Assembly: GCF_958298935.1 (NCBI RefSeq)
Contig: NC_084934.1
Span: forward strand, 870,501 to 934,500
Direction of reading: 5' to 3'
From: Phragmites australis
Taxonomy: Eukaryota > Streptophyta > Magnoliopsida > Poales > Poaceae
Length of the DNA stretch: 64,000 nt
Shown here: one piece after another, positions 22,573 through 34,007 of the stretch
Position numbering within the stretch: the first letter of the stretch is position 1
Layout: each line of letters opens with the position of its first letter
Notes under the pieces: model-generated
Told to the model about the DNA's origin: nothing
What the model saw: the letters and a program-made list of their open reading frames with translations, nothing else
The model's database searches: none
Program-made: the position numbers and the translations under genes

Positions 22573-23689
22573 AAGGAACAGGAGGGGCACGTCCCTACTA
22601 ACTATCATATATTAAAGAGAAAAAAGAGAGTTTGAAGTACGGAGAAGAGAACCAAAGAAAAGAAAAAGCAAAATAGAGAAAGGAAAAAGGGCAGAGAGCC
22701 CAAATTAGTCTAAACCTTGCCGCCATTGAGTTATTGTTGGCAGATAATGTGGCTTTGCCCTATGGATAACCATGGAAAATTCAAATTAGAATTTTTCTTT
22801 GCAGTCTTCAATTGTTGACACAATTTGATTGAAGATTAAGTTGTTTCTCATGGTCTATATGCTCCAGCTGAGCAGAATGGTGACTTCCATGAAAAAAGGA
22901 ACTGCCAGTTCAGTTTTCATTTTCTATGGAATCTGGAAGGGAGGGAGCTGTGCTGAAATTTGGATTCTCATAATATGCTAGCAATCTTTCGCAAAGCTGC
23001 ATTGTAAGAAGAGATGATCTAAAGATTCTTCCTCTTGTCGATCACACAAAACACAGTGATATGACGACAAATTCATGTTTTTTCTTTTTAAAAGTTCTCT
23101 TGTGCTTAGTTTGTCCTTCAAAAGTAACCAGAATAAAGTTTTATGTTTCAACTATAGCAAGATTTCCATAGCCATATTTATAGGAGGGATGTATGGGTGT
23201 CTAACCTATCATTAAACGATATACTTTGACTGACAAAACATTGCCTGGATAGATAGAGGCAGGTGGAAGAGGGAGCTAAAGTTTGGTATTTGAATGGTTT
23301 GGTATAAAGAGATAGCCTTATTCCTGTTATATGACATGTGCTCAGGATATCTCAAACTAGACAGCCATCCATGCCAGATATCATACTATAGCATTATTGT
23401 TTTTCCATCCCCAATAGTGGCCCAACAAAAAGAACCCTTTTTGTCTGTACCAGGTAGCCTGCTAGTTTGATAATGATTAATTCAAAGCAATTGAGCCCAT
23501 GAAAGATCATCTCTGTTATAGAATTCATGCAAATTCTTCAGAAGCAACGGCTCATTTTGCATTCTTAGGTTGATCACCCCTAATCCCCCTTGCATCTTTG
23601 ATCGACAATCCACCTTGCATCTTTGGTCGACAGACCAGTTTTCATGCAGCTTTCGGTGGTGCTTTGGCATTGGCATCTGCTCCTCTCCA
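22573..23689 (-). mobile_element. LINE fragment (L1-type 3' part with zf-RVT) with target-site duplication
   Basis: On the minus strand the frames give CKVDCRSKMQGGLGVINLRMQN, then KKGSFCWATIGDGKTIL, and further on LSTRELLKRKNMNLSSYHCVLCD...SLDHLFLQCSFAKDC. These are the reverse-transcriptase tail and zinc-binding (zf-RVT) domain of plant L1-type LINEs. The 3' end is marked by a run of T on the plus strand (22565-22572, the poly-A tail). GAGCCAAGCATTTT occurs on both sides (22555 and 23690), the target-site duplication. The element is 5'-truncated, about 1.1 kb, with frameshifts, so it is inactive. Confidence 0.87.
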
Positions 23690-23785
23690 GAGCCAAGCAT
23701 TTTTAATTCACCAAACAAGCATGCACATGCTCCTGTACATGTATCAATTTTTTTTAATTCGATCCTTCTTTGCTAGACACCCCGC

Positions 23786-23997
23786 ACAGCCAACGGTGGA
23801 TCCACCGGGGGACTTGGAGCTCAAGTCCTTACACCCCTCGGCGCACTTGAGAGCCCTCTAAGCCCCCTTCATATTTTGGGCATGGGAGATGAAGAAGAAG
23901 AGAAGGAGGACGAAGAAGAAGAGAAAAAAGGAGGGGGGGGGGGTGAAGAAGAAGAGAGAGAGAGCCCCCCTAGATTTTGGTTCTAGATCCGCCACTG
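23786..23997. mobile_element. MITE-like element with purine-rich core
   Basis: The left edge reads GGTGGATCCACCGGGGGACT. The right edge in reverse complement reads CAGTGGCGGATCTAGAACC followed by TAGGGGGGCTC. These imperfect inverted ends with GGATC are frequent in grass repeats of the 'GGCGGATCCAG' kind. The core (23880-23965) is almost all purine on the plus strand: GAAGAAGAAG repeats, then a G run of about 12, then GAAGAAGAAGAGAGAGAGAG. The superfamily is not certain. Confidence 0.45.
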
Positions 23998-24542
23998 CGC
24001 ATGGCCACATGCGCCTAGTCCACGCCTAGTTTAGCAACTCTAGCCCAATTATCGTGTTGGACCACTGCGCTATTTGCGCCATATCCCATCTTGGCATGAT
24101 CCATCTCCATTACACCATAGCCCATACATCTCTTTTGCATATTTCATAGTATGATCATTCTTTACGTGTATTATTCCCTAGCCCGAACATCCTGTGTGAC
24201 ATTCTGACCGTCTTGATCTCAGTTCTTCCCTGAACCTAACCCTGGTCCCTATCACTGACCACGCTCGCTCTTAAGACACACCTGCATATGAACAAAATCA
24301 ACAACTAATTCCAGCAGAAGTTTTTACAAACTTGACTCACATCAATCCACATAACACCAATCACATGAGTATATTATACATATTAAAAACAAAAACATCA
24401 TTATGGTACCACGAGCATATCAAAGCAACATATTATCAACACATACACATCAACACATTGGCTTCTTGGTGCATCATCAAGCATGATGTAGTCGCGGTCG
24501 TCAGGTTTTTTTTTTTACCTGTGGTCATCTGGCCTTCACCTC
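23998..24542. other. Unassigned intergenic sequence
   Basis: No gene or recognisable repeat terminus is seen. The stretch 24300-24470 is rich in CAT/CAA/ACA triplets. A T run of 10 (24507-24516) precedes the LINE that starts near 24543. Confidence 0.35.
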
Positions 24543-26636
24543 CTTAACTCGGTGAACATTGTGCTTCTCCCAAAAAATGCAAGAGCTGAGACCATCTCGG
24601 AGTTTACGCCAATTAGCCTAATCCATTCAGTTGCTAAGTTAGTCTCCAAAATTCTGGCTCTCCGGCTTGTGCCATTTCTCGATTCTTTGATCTCCGACTG
24701 TTAGAGCACCTTCATCAAGCAACGGTGCATTCATGACAACTACATGACTGTTAGGGGTGCAGCCAGGCTCATTCACCGAAGTCGCACTTCCGCTCTCCTC
24801 TTCAAATTGGACATTTCAAAAGCCTTTGATTTGGTCCGCTGGGATTACCTCCTAGATCTTTCGAACCTAGGATTCCCGCAAAGGTGGAGAGATCTTCTTT
24901 CAAACCTTCTTGCCACCTTCACTTCGAGAATTGTCCTGAATGGAATTCTGGGGGCACCCGTAGCGCTTGGGAGGGGGCTGAGACAGGGGGCCCCTCTATC
25001 CCCCATGATGTTCACGCTAGCCATTGACCCTCTCCAGCGGTTGCTCTCCCTGGCTACATGGTGGGGGCTCCTCGGCGGCTCAAAGGGTGTTTCAACTATG
25101 ACAAGATGCGTGCCTCCATGTATGCTGACAATACGGTGGTATTCATCACCCTATCACCTCACGACGTGGCCATGCTCGCACGCATCTTACACTCTTTTGG
25201 TAAGGCTTTTAGTATGGAGACCAACTTCTCCAAGACATCGGTATCACCAATCATATGTGATGACATTGACCTGATCACGGTCCTCTCTGGCCTGTCGACC
25301 ATTATTTCTAACTTTTTGATTACTTACCTTGGGCTGCTCCTCACTCTAGGCTGCCTAAAGGCCACGACCATGCAACCGGTGGCAGATAAGGTGATTGGGA
25401 AGATGACTTCCTGGAAAGGACGGAACATGTCGCCTTCGAGGCATCTTGCACTCATTAAAGCTATGATGAAATCCCAGACTATTCATTTTCTAGTAGCAAT
25501 CAAAGCTCCAATCTCAATTTGCGCCAAATCGACAAAGCAAGGAGGCAATTTCTTTGGACAGGTTGCAAGCCTATCACGAGCGTCAAATGTAAGGTCAACT
25601 GGAAGCAAGTTTGCAGGCCGAAAGTGCTTGGGGGACTCAGGGTTCTTGATCTTGAGTTCTTTGGCATGGTGCTAAGACAGTGTTGGCTTTAGCATGAGTG
25701 GAATTTGTTGCAAAAGGCTTGGATTGGCATGGAAGTACCATGTGATAATTCTGATAGATTCCTCTTCACGGTTGTCACCTCAATTTCGATTGGAAATGGT
25801 GAAAATGTGTCCTTTTGGCACTCTCCTTGGGCTGGGGGTCTCATGCCTAAAGACAATGCCCCTCTTCTCTTTGCAATTTTTGATGCTAAGAGGTGTTCTT
25901 TCCAGGAGGCGATGGCGCAAAGGCAGTGGATTACTGACATGGCCTAACCGCATCAAGTCTCATGGGACCACATGTCCCAATTTATTTGGCTTTGGAAAGC
26001 CACTAGGGAGATCAGCCTCCAACCTGACGTCCACGACTCCATAACTTGGAAGTACTTCGGTCAAGGCATCTACACTGCTTGATCTTCATACTCCTTGATG
26101 TTCAAAGGATCAATCCGCATAAGTTCTACAAAGCTCATCTAAGAAGGCGTGGCTGCTACCGAAATGTAAGTTCTTCGCCTGGCTCGTGGTCCAAGACAGA
26201 CTCTTGGTTGTGGATCAACTTGCTCACAGAGAATGGCCTTGCAATCCTGTCTGCACCTCAATTATTGGCTGGTGGTCCTCAATGGCAAATTGCATCTCTT
26301 CAAAAAAGGCATTGAGGATGCTCACAATACTTTTCTCTTGGGAGATCTGGTTGGAGAGAAACATACACACTTTTGAGAGCAGAGAGACATTGGTAGCTGG
26401 GGTCTTGACCATCATCCTTGAGGAGGCTGACATCTGGGTTTTTGCTGGGGTGCACCACTTAGGGTACTTTATGTCGCAAGAATAGACCCTCGTTTGCTCA
26501 CTATTTCTTTCGCATTTTTTACGGGTTGGGGGGATGCCGTCTTGTAGGGCCCCTCCTGGTTGCTTCTGTACGTGAGCCCGTCGAGCTTTCTTCTTTTTAT
26601 ATATAATCGGTAGCTCTTCTACTGGTTACGTTTCAA
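24543..26636 (+). mobile_element. L1-type LINE, 5'-truncated, reverse transcriptase with frameshifts
   Basis: Plus-strand frames give NIVLLPKNARAETISEFTPISL (RT motif 1). They continue with LLFKLDISKAFDLVRWDYLL (RT motif with catalytic Asp), LRQGAPLSPMMFTLAID and, after a frameshift near 25080, MYADNTVVFI. This last is the YADD box with its second Asp changed to Asn. The part to 25675 is the thumb/connection region; 25690-26480 carries zf-RVT-type sequence in changing frames. The 3' tail ends in CTTTTTATATATAATCGG...TTTCAAAAAC, typical of plant L1 ends. Multiple stops, frameshifts and the YADN change make it dead. The 5' part (ORF1 and endonuclease) is absent. Confidence 0.88.
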
Positions 26637-26704
26637 AAACATCAACAAGTGTAATAACACTAAATCACTTTGCTAATTTCACAATAACATCAATTTTTCA
26701 ACAT

Positions 26705-28168
26705 TCATAATTTCACATGAGGCCTGCGTATCTCGCAGCCCAAAAAGTAGCTGAAATGAGGTGGTATGGGAGATCTCCACGCTAGAACATCAAATTTCCC
26801 TTGAGGTCTAGCGGTTCCCAGCAAGACCTCTTGCACCGTCGTGGTCGTAGTCGTAACGGCACTGTGGTCAGCAGAGCTTGTTTCATAGTCATCAAGAACT
26901 ACAAAATCTTCAGATGATTTATTCATTCTAGGCACATACACAGGTTCAGGCACCTCCCAGAAATCAGCAACTTGGTGTGCACCACCAAACAGGTTCTTCT
27001 GCTTCAATTCTCTTATGATTATAAGGGCCGAGCTCCAGAACCGAGCGTCGACATTTGATCTTAGCAATTCACTGTAAATGTTTGCCGTCAGGAAACACCC
27101 GTTCAACTCCATTGCCATCTCCATTGCTATCGATGCCAGCTTCGGGTGCTCGGCCGCGTCCGTGCTCCCAAACAAGCGCACCTTGAAGAAGTACCAGAAC
27201 GCCTCCCGGTCAAAAAACTGTAATCTCAGCGGCGATGTGGTTCCATAACTCGCGATCTTGTCCGATCGGCTGGTGACTATGATTTTACTGCCACGCGGAA
27301 TCGCACGTATGTAAGGCGAATGCAGTCTTCGCCACAATCCCTCGTCGATATTTTCATTGGCCAATCTTCTTGAAAACCTATCCCCATCCAGTTCAACAAT
27401 GACCAATACCCTTTCTCCATGTGAGGCAGGGTTCTCATACTTGATCACAGCATCTCCAGGAGTCGCCATGTTTTCATTTCTAAGATTCAAGAACACAATT
27501 TGAGAGAAGTGATGGCGCACCCTCTCGTCGTTGCAGGCGTGCTCGACGAGGGTGCTCTTTCCAACTTTTCTGGGGCCAATGATGGGCAAGACATCAGGAT
27601 TATTTTCATCACCTGGAGCCTCTGCCTGTAACAGGAACCTGACGACGTGCTCCATCTCGATCTGGCGACCGAACATGCACTTGTCCAAGATCAAGTACAT
27701 GCTGTACGGCTGGCGGTACAGCCGAGGGCATCCGCTAAGGAGCACAGCAAGCTCACTCGCATCTTCAGTGGCGGCCTCGAGGCAGCCAACAACTTGCTGG
27801 AGATGTTCTCGTTCATCCGAACTAGTGCTGCGAAAGAGACGGACGCGCTTGGCAGAATTGAGCTGGGATGGTGCAAAAGATTGGCTCACTTGATGCTTGT
27901 CTTCTTCGTTGGCTCGGCATCTCAGGGTGTAAAGGGTGTAGTAGCCTCTGTACATCTCCTTTCTCATCATGTCCAGTCGATGCAGCATCGCCTGACTTGT
28001 GATGCGCCGCTCCGCCGCCTCCTCGACGACGACGCGAACCCGGAGCAGCAGCCTCTGTAGCCTCTCCTCCACCGTCGGCGTCGAGCATCTTTCCCGATAT
28101 CTTTCCATCAGGAAAGATACGGATCTGCTGGTGAGGTCGCTCAAAATTGCAGAGAGAAACATCGCCAT
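26705..28168 (-). CDS. NB-ARC-like protein without LRRs, gene 1 (487 aa)
   Basis: A single-exon gene. The start aligns with the MEMFLSAVLG start of the plus-strand paralogues (here MAMFLSAILS). Residues 1-85 form an Rx-N-like helical region. The P-loop GPRKVGKST is at 198-206. The Walker B/kinase-2 strand reads RVLVIVELDGD at about 253-263, so the usual LLVLDDVW is replaced. RNBS-B is GSKIIVTSRSDKI, followed by LQFFDREAFWYFFKVRLFGS in the RNBS-C position. The GLPLA site is not recognisable. No LRR follows. The C-terminus has the family block VQEVLLGTARPQGKFDVLAW and ends CEIRRPHVKL, without the KRKR tail of genes 2-4, after a run of Thr. NB-ARC proteins are nucleotide-dependent switches in plant immunity; whether this short form senses, helps or decoys is unknown. 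It is the most diverged complete member and lies opposite in strand to genes 2-5. Confidence 0.88.
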   Translation of the reverse strand: MAMFLSAILSDLTSRSVSFLMERYRERCSTPTVEERLQRLLLRVRVVVEEAAERRITSQAMLHRLDMMRKEMYRGYYTLYTLRCRANEEDKHQVSQSFAPSQLNSAKRVRLFRSTSSDEREHLQQVVGCLEAATEDASELAVLLSGCPRLYRQPYSMYLILDKCMFGRQIEMEHVVRFLLQAEAPGDENNPDVLPIIGPRKVGKSTLVEHACNDERVRHHFSQIVFLNLRNENMATPGDAVIKYENPASHGERVLVIVELDGDRFSRRLANENIDEGLWRRLHSPYIRAIPRGSKIIVTSRSDKIASYGTTSPLRLQFFDREAFWYFFKVRLFGSTDAAEHPKLASIAMEMAMELNGCFLTANIYSELLRSNVDARFWSSALIIIRELKQKNLFGGAHQVADFWEVPEPVYVPRMNKSSEDFVVLDDYETSSADHSAVTTTTTTVQEVLLGTARPQGKFDVLAWRSPIPPHFSYFLGCEIRRPHVKL

Positions 28169-29141
28169 GTTGGTGAGATCACCTCAGCTCTCCTGACAGC
28201 CGATGAGAGAAGTGAGATAGGCTGAATGTTTTGAAGAGGGATGGTGTGGAATTCGAAGCGATCACAAAGAGAAGACTGTGTAATTTGGTTGCTACTCGCC
28301 TAGAATCAAACGAGAGGTGGACGACCACCGCGTCGCCGATCGTTCCTTCTTGCCGGAGTAATTAATGGGCCGAAGATAATTGGGCCGGATTCACACCAGA
28401 CCGACCAGGCCTTATACAGCTAGTAAATCTACACATTTCCTTTAAAAATAACCAAATCTACACAAAAACCTTTTTTTTAAATATATATATAAGTTCCAAT
28501 TCGGATTAAATCTTTAAAAAGGGAATCTACAGACTCTAAAAAAATAAGAACTGAAATTTCAATTTGTATTCGGGGCTCCCAAATTCAAGCCAAAAACTTT
28601 GTAGTCACAAACCATTAAACCAGATTCAAAACGTATACTATAGAGTTTTGATTTGTTAGTTTTGAGATTTAAAAGCTTTCAATTTGAAGAGCGGGGAAAC
28701 AAGAAGACACATACGCATGCATGCAGAAGATAGCAGACGACGGCCAGTACCCGCCGGAGCTCCGTTGTCGACGCCGGCTGCTTCTTCTCCCTCTGCTTGA
28801 AGGAAGATAACGCACCATCTATCCCCTCTTGGCTTCTATATAGAGCCTTGCATTGAGAGAAGGAATTAAAGAGAGAGAGAGAAGTCGATTCTCTTTATCC
28901 AAATGAAGTTAAAAGCAGCTTGGCATCGACATCTCAAAGTTCTAATATGATTAGACTATCCCAACTATTTTCCATTCATTTCATTCCTTTCATGTTTCCT
29001 TCCCCGTTCCTATTTTCTTTATTTTCATTCATCTCCAACAGTTTTTCTTCGAGTTGAATCGTGAGAGAAAAGGAGAGAGAATCCTATCACGAAGGAAAGT
29101 TCTAATATATATCTAAGATGTACAGAAGATGATCATCAGGT
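28169..29141. other. Intergenic region upstream of NB-ARC gene 1
   Basis: No gene is seen. The part nearest gene 1 would hold its promoter and leader. An AT-rich stretch with TTTTTTTTAAATATATATATAAG lies at about 28470-28493. Around 28860 a run of GAGAGAGAGA occurs. Confidence 0.4.
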
Positions 29142-30052
29142 CAGCTGCAAATCTTGTGCATTAGTCTCTTCTTCCTGGCAACCACACGCGGTGTCCTCCG
29201 TATCTCGCAGCTATACGCATAGCTCTAGTGAGGTGGTATGGGGGATTTCCAACCCAAAAACATCGAAATTTCCTCGAGGCCTAGCACCTCCAAACAGGAC
29301 ATCTTGCAACGAAACCTTAGGAACTTCTCCATGCGCAGAAGAACCTATTTGATAGTCATCAAGAAACACAAACTGTTCGGTTACTTTGGGGGTACATGCG
29401 GGTTTCGTCGCCTCCCAACGATCAGTTTCAGTCTGGCGTGCATCATGCATTAAAAGGTTTTTCTGCTTGAATTCTCTTAGGACTGCGAGCGCCAAGCTCC
29501 AAAGACGAGCGTTGAAATTTCATCTCAGCAGTCCACCCAAGATGTCTGCCAACGCGAAACTTCCATCCATCTCCAGCACCATGCCCGTTTTTGGGTGCTC
29601 TGCCGCGTCTGTGCTTCCAAATGTATGCACCTCGGCTCGAAGAAGTACCAGTAAGCTTCTTGTGTTATGGGCATTAATCTAAGAGGCTCTGTTGCACCGA
29701 TACTTGCAATCTTGTCAGATCGACTTGTGTGACTATGCTCAAAAAGGTAGAGTATAATTTGTCCAATAACCCCTCAATGATAGTCCAATCTTGACCTTTT
29801 GAATTCCTATCCCCATCTAATTCAACAATGACCAATACCCTTTCTTCATCTAAGCCATTGTGCCGATGCTTGGTTACACCACCGCAGCTTCTAAGAGTCA
29901 AAAGTAAGTTTTCATCTTTAAGATCGCCATGGGTGAGAGACATGATTTGTGAGAAGTGATCTCGCACCCTTCTGCCGTTACAGGCATGCTTGACAAGGGT
30001 TCTCTTTCCAGCTCTTTTTGGGCCTAAAAGGCAAAGTAAAATTTCCTCTTAA
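29142..30052 (-). pseudogene. NB-ARC-like family pseudogene, N-terminus missing
   Basis: The frame opens at EEILLCLLGPKRAGKRTLVK. The P-loop is therefore GPKRAGKRT, in which the conserved Ser/Thr after Lys is replaced by Arg. It continues with RVRDHFSQIMSLTHGDL and ERVLVIVELDGDRNS (kinase-2 position). It then shifts frame through RNBS-B and resumes as LREFKQKNLL (29211-29495), VSLQDVLFGGARPRGNFDVFG and, after another shift, a VVARKKR-type tail ending near 29142. The first ~190 codons present in the paralogues are absent. It is closest to gene 1 and on the same strand, so the two are probably an old tandem pair. Confidence 0.87.
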
Positions 30053-30580
30053 GAGGATGTTCTTCTACGCTCTGCAACTGTCGGATCTGCTCCCAATCCT
30101 CCACACAGCGCTACAAGCAATAACAACATGCTTCGTGTGGCAATGACGGCGGCGACTATTGGGCCTGACAGCCTTAATACACCTTCCTCTCCTCCTTGTT
30201 CTCGACCAGATCCACACATCTGAAGGTGCAATGTCTGATGCCATCAGCGGAAAGGTGGGGGATTTTGTGGTTGTCGATAAGATCAGCAGCAGTAGAGGTA
30301 GCACTGTACTCCGTTTGAGGTTTTGTGGAGTATCTGAGATGAAAACTGAGGATCAAGCAATTCCGACATTTCTAATGTTGCTTCCCTCATTAGAGGCGTT
30401 ATTGCAGATTCATAGATCTCAACCTCTTTGATCCTGCCTTGGTTTCTTGTGAGCTATCTTAACGACAAAGTCTCTGAGGAGGCAACATGGATCTTAGATT
30501 TTGTTTTGCCTGGCGGATGGAGACTGGTTATCATTTTCAGCTGGTCGGCTTTGACATATTGCCATGTTCTCCTCCCCTCA
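30053..30580. other. Unassigned sequence left of a solo LTR
   Basis: A plus-strand frame at 30159-30431 and minus-strand frames over the same place have no recognisable domain. The block and 33547-33900 were contiguous before the solo LTR inserted. Confidence 0.35.
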
Positions 30581-33546
30581 TGTCGGACCTTTCCTTTAGG
30601 TCTCCCTGTGCAAACAATATCAATCTCTAGATCAGTAGATGATACACATAATTTCAACAGAAATAGATATTATAGACACACTTCGAATATTATACCTGAA
30701 TTAAAACATTACGATGTAACGGAACTCAACGGGTAGATCCTAAGCCCTACAGGCAACTTAGGGGCGGACGAAGCCATAGTCTTCTACTCTTCATAGCTAT
30801 CGGTGTAGTCTTTCTTGGGATCTTTTAACTGAATTTTAACAAAGGAAGAGTGAGTACATAAGTTACTCAGTAAGTCCTATCTCAAAGGGAAATAAATAGA
30901 TACATAAGGGTAGAACAAAGATAAGGCTATAGTCTCTAATTTGCGAAAAGCCAGTTCTTAATACAAGGGTTTAGTTTTGCAAAGCTTTTTTCAAAACAGT
31001 TGAGAAAACAATAGTTGAGTTTAAGATTACGAGGTTGTTGACCCTTAAGGAGATGCAATCTGTCCCGCTAGTTTTCAAGTTTTATAGTTCGTAGACACCA
31101 TGTCTTTGCCAACTCAAGGCTCAAAGCTTGTATTTCCAAAAACATGGACACACTGTCCACCCACACATCAAGGAATACTTACACCATAAAGCTAATCATT
31201 AAGACCACACAGTAGTGTTACTCATGACCGCATACACAACTATTCGAATAGATTTACACTATACAGATGTTGTACAACTTTACCCACACGATTTGCATAG
31301 ACCCACACCATCATCATGATTGAAACTGGCATAACGAGATCTATACCTACCAACATTACCACGGTAACCACACACGAGACCACTAGAGGCCTAAAACATC
31401 ATACTCACTTAAACATGGCTTAAACACGGCCTTTAACATAGCACCAGCCGGATCTTGAACCGAGCACAACCCAAGTCTTCTCTTAGTTCCCGCTGCAATC
31501 CCTACCGCCTAGGTGGGTACTGAATCAAATGCTAGTGAGGTATGATGCCAAGTCCTACCCATACAAGACGTGTGGTTCTACGATAATCACTAGGTGAAAT
31601 GTCAAAATAAACTGGTCCTTATACGATCGATGTGAGTGTCTCTCAACATCATGCTCGTCTTAGTCACCCCTGTCAAATCATCTTTGGGGTTTCTTTATTA
31701 AAACACACACTCACTCACACACGCTACCAAGCACTCACCATATTTTACACATTTTAAAAAACATGATTCATATTATTATAATGATTCTTTTATTTAATCA
31801 GAGCATATCTAAACATGCTAATAAACAAGCAATCATCTAAACAATCAATATAGTTAATATTGAGAACTTTCTAGAGTTTTAACGGAATAAAGGTAATTAA
31901 TAACAAGGTATGACTTTAACAAGCTAGGACATAACTATCTCAGTATTTTAAATTAGAGTTAACAACTTAAACATGTATATTTACTATAGTTTAAAACAAG
32001 ACTCTACTGATTGTATTTAAATACATGGGTGAAAAATGATTAATGGTGTAAGACTTGCCTCCGTTGTAGTCCTCATATGCTTCTTCTTCGTAGTCCGATT
32101 CTCAAGGTCTTCTTCAAACACTTCTTTTAATCTATGATAGCGAGTATCGTTAAGCGTTAAGCACTTGATCAGAAAACTTCTACACAATTTCTAACGAGGA
32201 ACGAACACTAGAGAGAGCAGGTCTAGCGGCTCTTATGCTCTATTGTTATCTACTACTATGTAAATCGGAAACATGAGGTCTACGTGCTAATTACTCTACA
32301 CTATTGAGTGCATATGTGTCATATTCCCAAATTCATATTTATCTAGTATTTTATCTAATTAACAGGTATTTATTTATTAACTATCCTAATCAAGCTACTA
32401 TTTACCTAAAGGAAAATTACTTTTAATTATTATCTACACAAATTAAACTAGCATAAATTGACACTAATATTCCTTGTATAGCCTAGATCATGATTATCTA
32501 ATTTATCTACATCTAAAATTACAATAAGACTAACTAAAGAGCTAATTTTAGATTTTGGACAACACATAAACGATTTAAAATACTAATTAGATTAAAAAAT
32601 TATGAAATTAATATGGTTAGATAGATCTTAAATTTAGATGAATATTGATGGTAATCATCAGAAATAGAGTCAGAACAGAGAAGAAATAGGCTTCGGAAGA
32701 TTTGCTAATTATAAAATCAGGAAAAAGGAGGAATATTTCATTTTTGGCTCAGCTCGGACTCGGCACGGGGTGGATGGGATCGGCCCGGGTTGAGCTCAGC
32801 TCGGGCTCGGATTCAGCCGGGCCGGCTCACTTGCGTTGGGGGCTCAGCTGGGTGGCTCGGCTAAGTCGGTGGGCCCCCCCTGGCAGGCGAAGGGATAAGG
32901 GAGAGAGAGGCGGCTGGCTCGGTTCGGCGAAATCGAACGAGAGAGATGGGGAGAGCGGCCGGCATCACGGGAGATGGAAGATCTGGAAGTTGGGCAGCGA
33001 AATAGGGACGGCGAGGCGTCGGTGACCGGGGAAACGAGGGCGGCGGTGCGGGATCTGGTCTGATCAGCGACGGAGGGAGCTCCGGCAACAGGCTAAGGTA
33101 CGGAGTTAGCCGAGCTAGGGTTAGGGTTTGGTTCGTGCGGAGAGAAGGGTCTCACCGTGAGGGGCGGTGCTCTGCGTCGGCGAGCTCGAGCTATGGTGAT
33201 GGCGATGGTCGGTGAGGCGTTGAGGAAGGAGGGGGCTCGGCCCCTTTTATAGGCGGCCGGGGGAGCTCGGTGAGGACGGCGGGTATGGCGCCGGAGTGGT
33301 GCGAGCGACGGAGTTACTGCAGTGCGGCGAGGTCGTGCGTGACGTGACAAAGCGAGGGGAGTGGTTGAGGGGTGACGGCGGCAAGGCGAGGCCACAGCGC
33401 GTCGAGAACGACGATGACGGTGGCGTGGAATGGGAACAGTAGCGATGAGGACGGCGGTGATGCGAGAAGAGAAGAGAGGGATGCGAGAGAGATTTTTTTT
33501 CCCATCTTGTTCTTCGATTTCGTTCTGGAATTTTGAGGGTGCGACA
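30581..33546 (-). mobile_element. Solo LTR, 2.97 kb, target duplication CCTCA
   Basis: In minus orientation it starts TGTCGCACCCTCAAAATTCC and ends GGTCCGACA. On the plus strand it begins TGTCGGACC at 30581 and ends GGGTGCGACA at 33546. CCTCA flanks both sides perfectly (30576-30580 and 33547-33551). A TATA box lies in minus orientation at about 33244-33252 (CCTATAAAAGG). The GC-rich, Arg/Pro/Ser-rich open frames at 32700-33550 are leader/LTR sequence, not genes. There is no gag or pol, so it is a solo LTR. Confidence 0.85.
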
Positions 33547-34007
33547 CCTCATATGGCGATGCGGGTGGACGAAGGACTATTTGGGGTTCGTCAAGATCAT
33601 TTCAATCCGTATTGGAAGACTATGGAGGCTGGAAATAGCACCAACCAAGCGATCAGATGTTATGGCGTATACGGTGGATTAGAGCGGATGAATGGATGTT
33701 CTTTTTTTCGGGGTTTTTTTTTTTTTTGCGACCAGATGTTTCGACTTAAGAAAACAAAATATCAACTATTGGACGGGACGGTCGAAAGGAGCCCCAAAGT
33801 CAAATATCGCGTGCGATAACTATGACTATTGGAGTGGACTGACCTTTTTGCCTTTTGCATGACTGGAACAAGTAATCTCTCTCTCTCATTTGCTCTTGAT
33901 ACATCTTTGGAGTCTTGGCTTAGAGACATCTCATTCCATTCTGCAGATCACTGTCCATTCTCTCATCGACCTGCTGTGTTATCTTCCTGAGGAGATATAG
34001 TCCGCTA
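33547..34007 (+). other. Upstream region and leader of NB-ARC gene 2
   Basis: The last ~110 bp (from about 33895) are conserved with the leaders of the copies at 38945 and 40103. Shared blocks are CTTGATACATCTTTGG, AGTCTTGG, AGAGACATCTCATT and CTGCTGTGTTATCTTCCTGA. The paralogues were therefore duplicated together with their leader. No clear TATA box was identified. Confidence 0.55.

Noticed and set aside
27531..28060. Plus-strand open frames of 120 and 137 codons
   Set aside because: They are antisense shadows of NB-ARC gene 1.
32702..33552. GC-rich Arg/Pro/Ser-rich open frames as genes
   Set aside because: They lie wholly inside the solo LTR 30581-33546 around its TATA box, overlap on several frames and have no domain.
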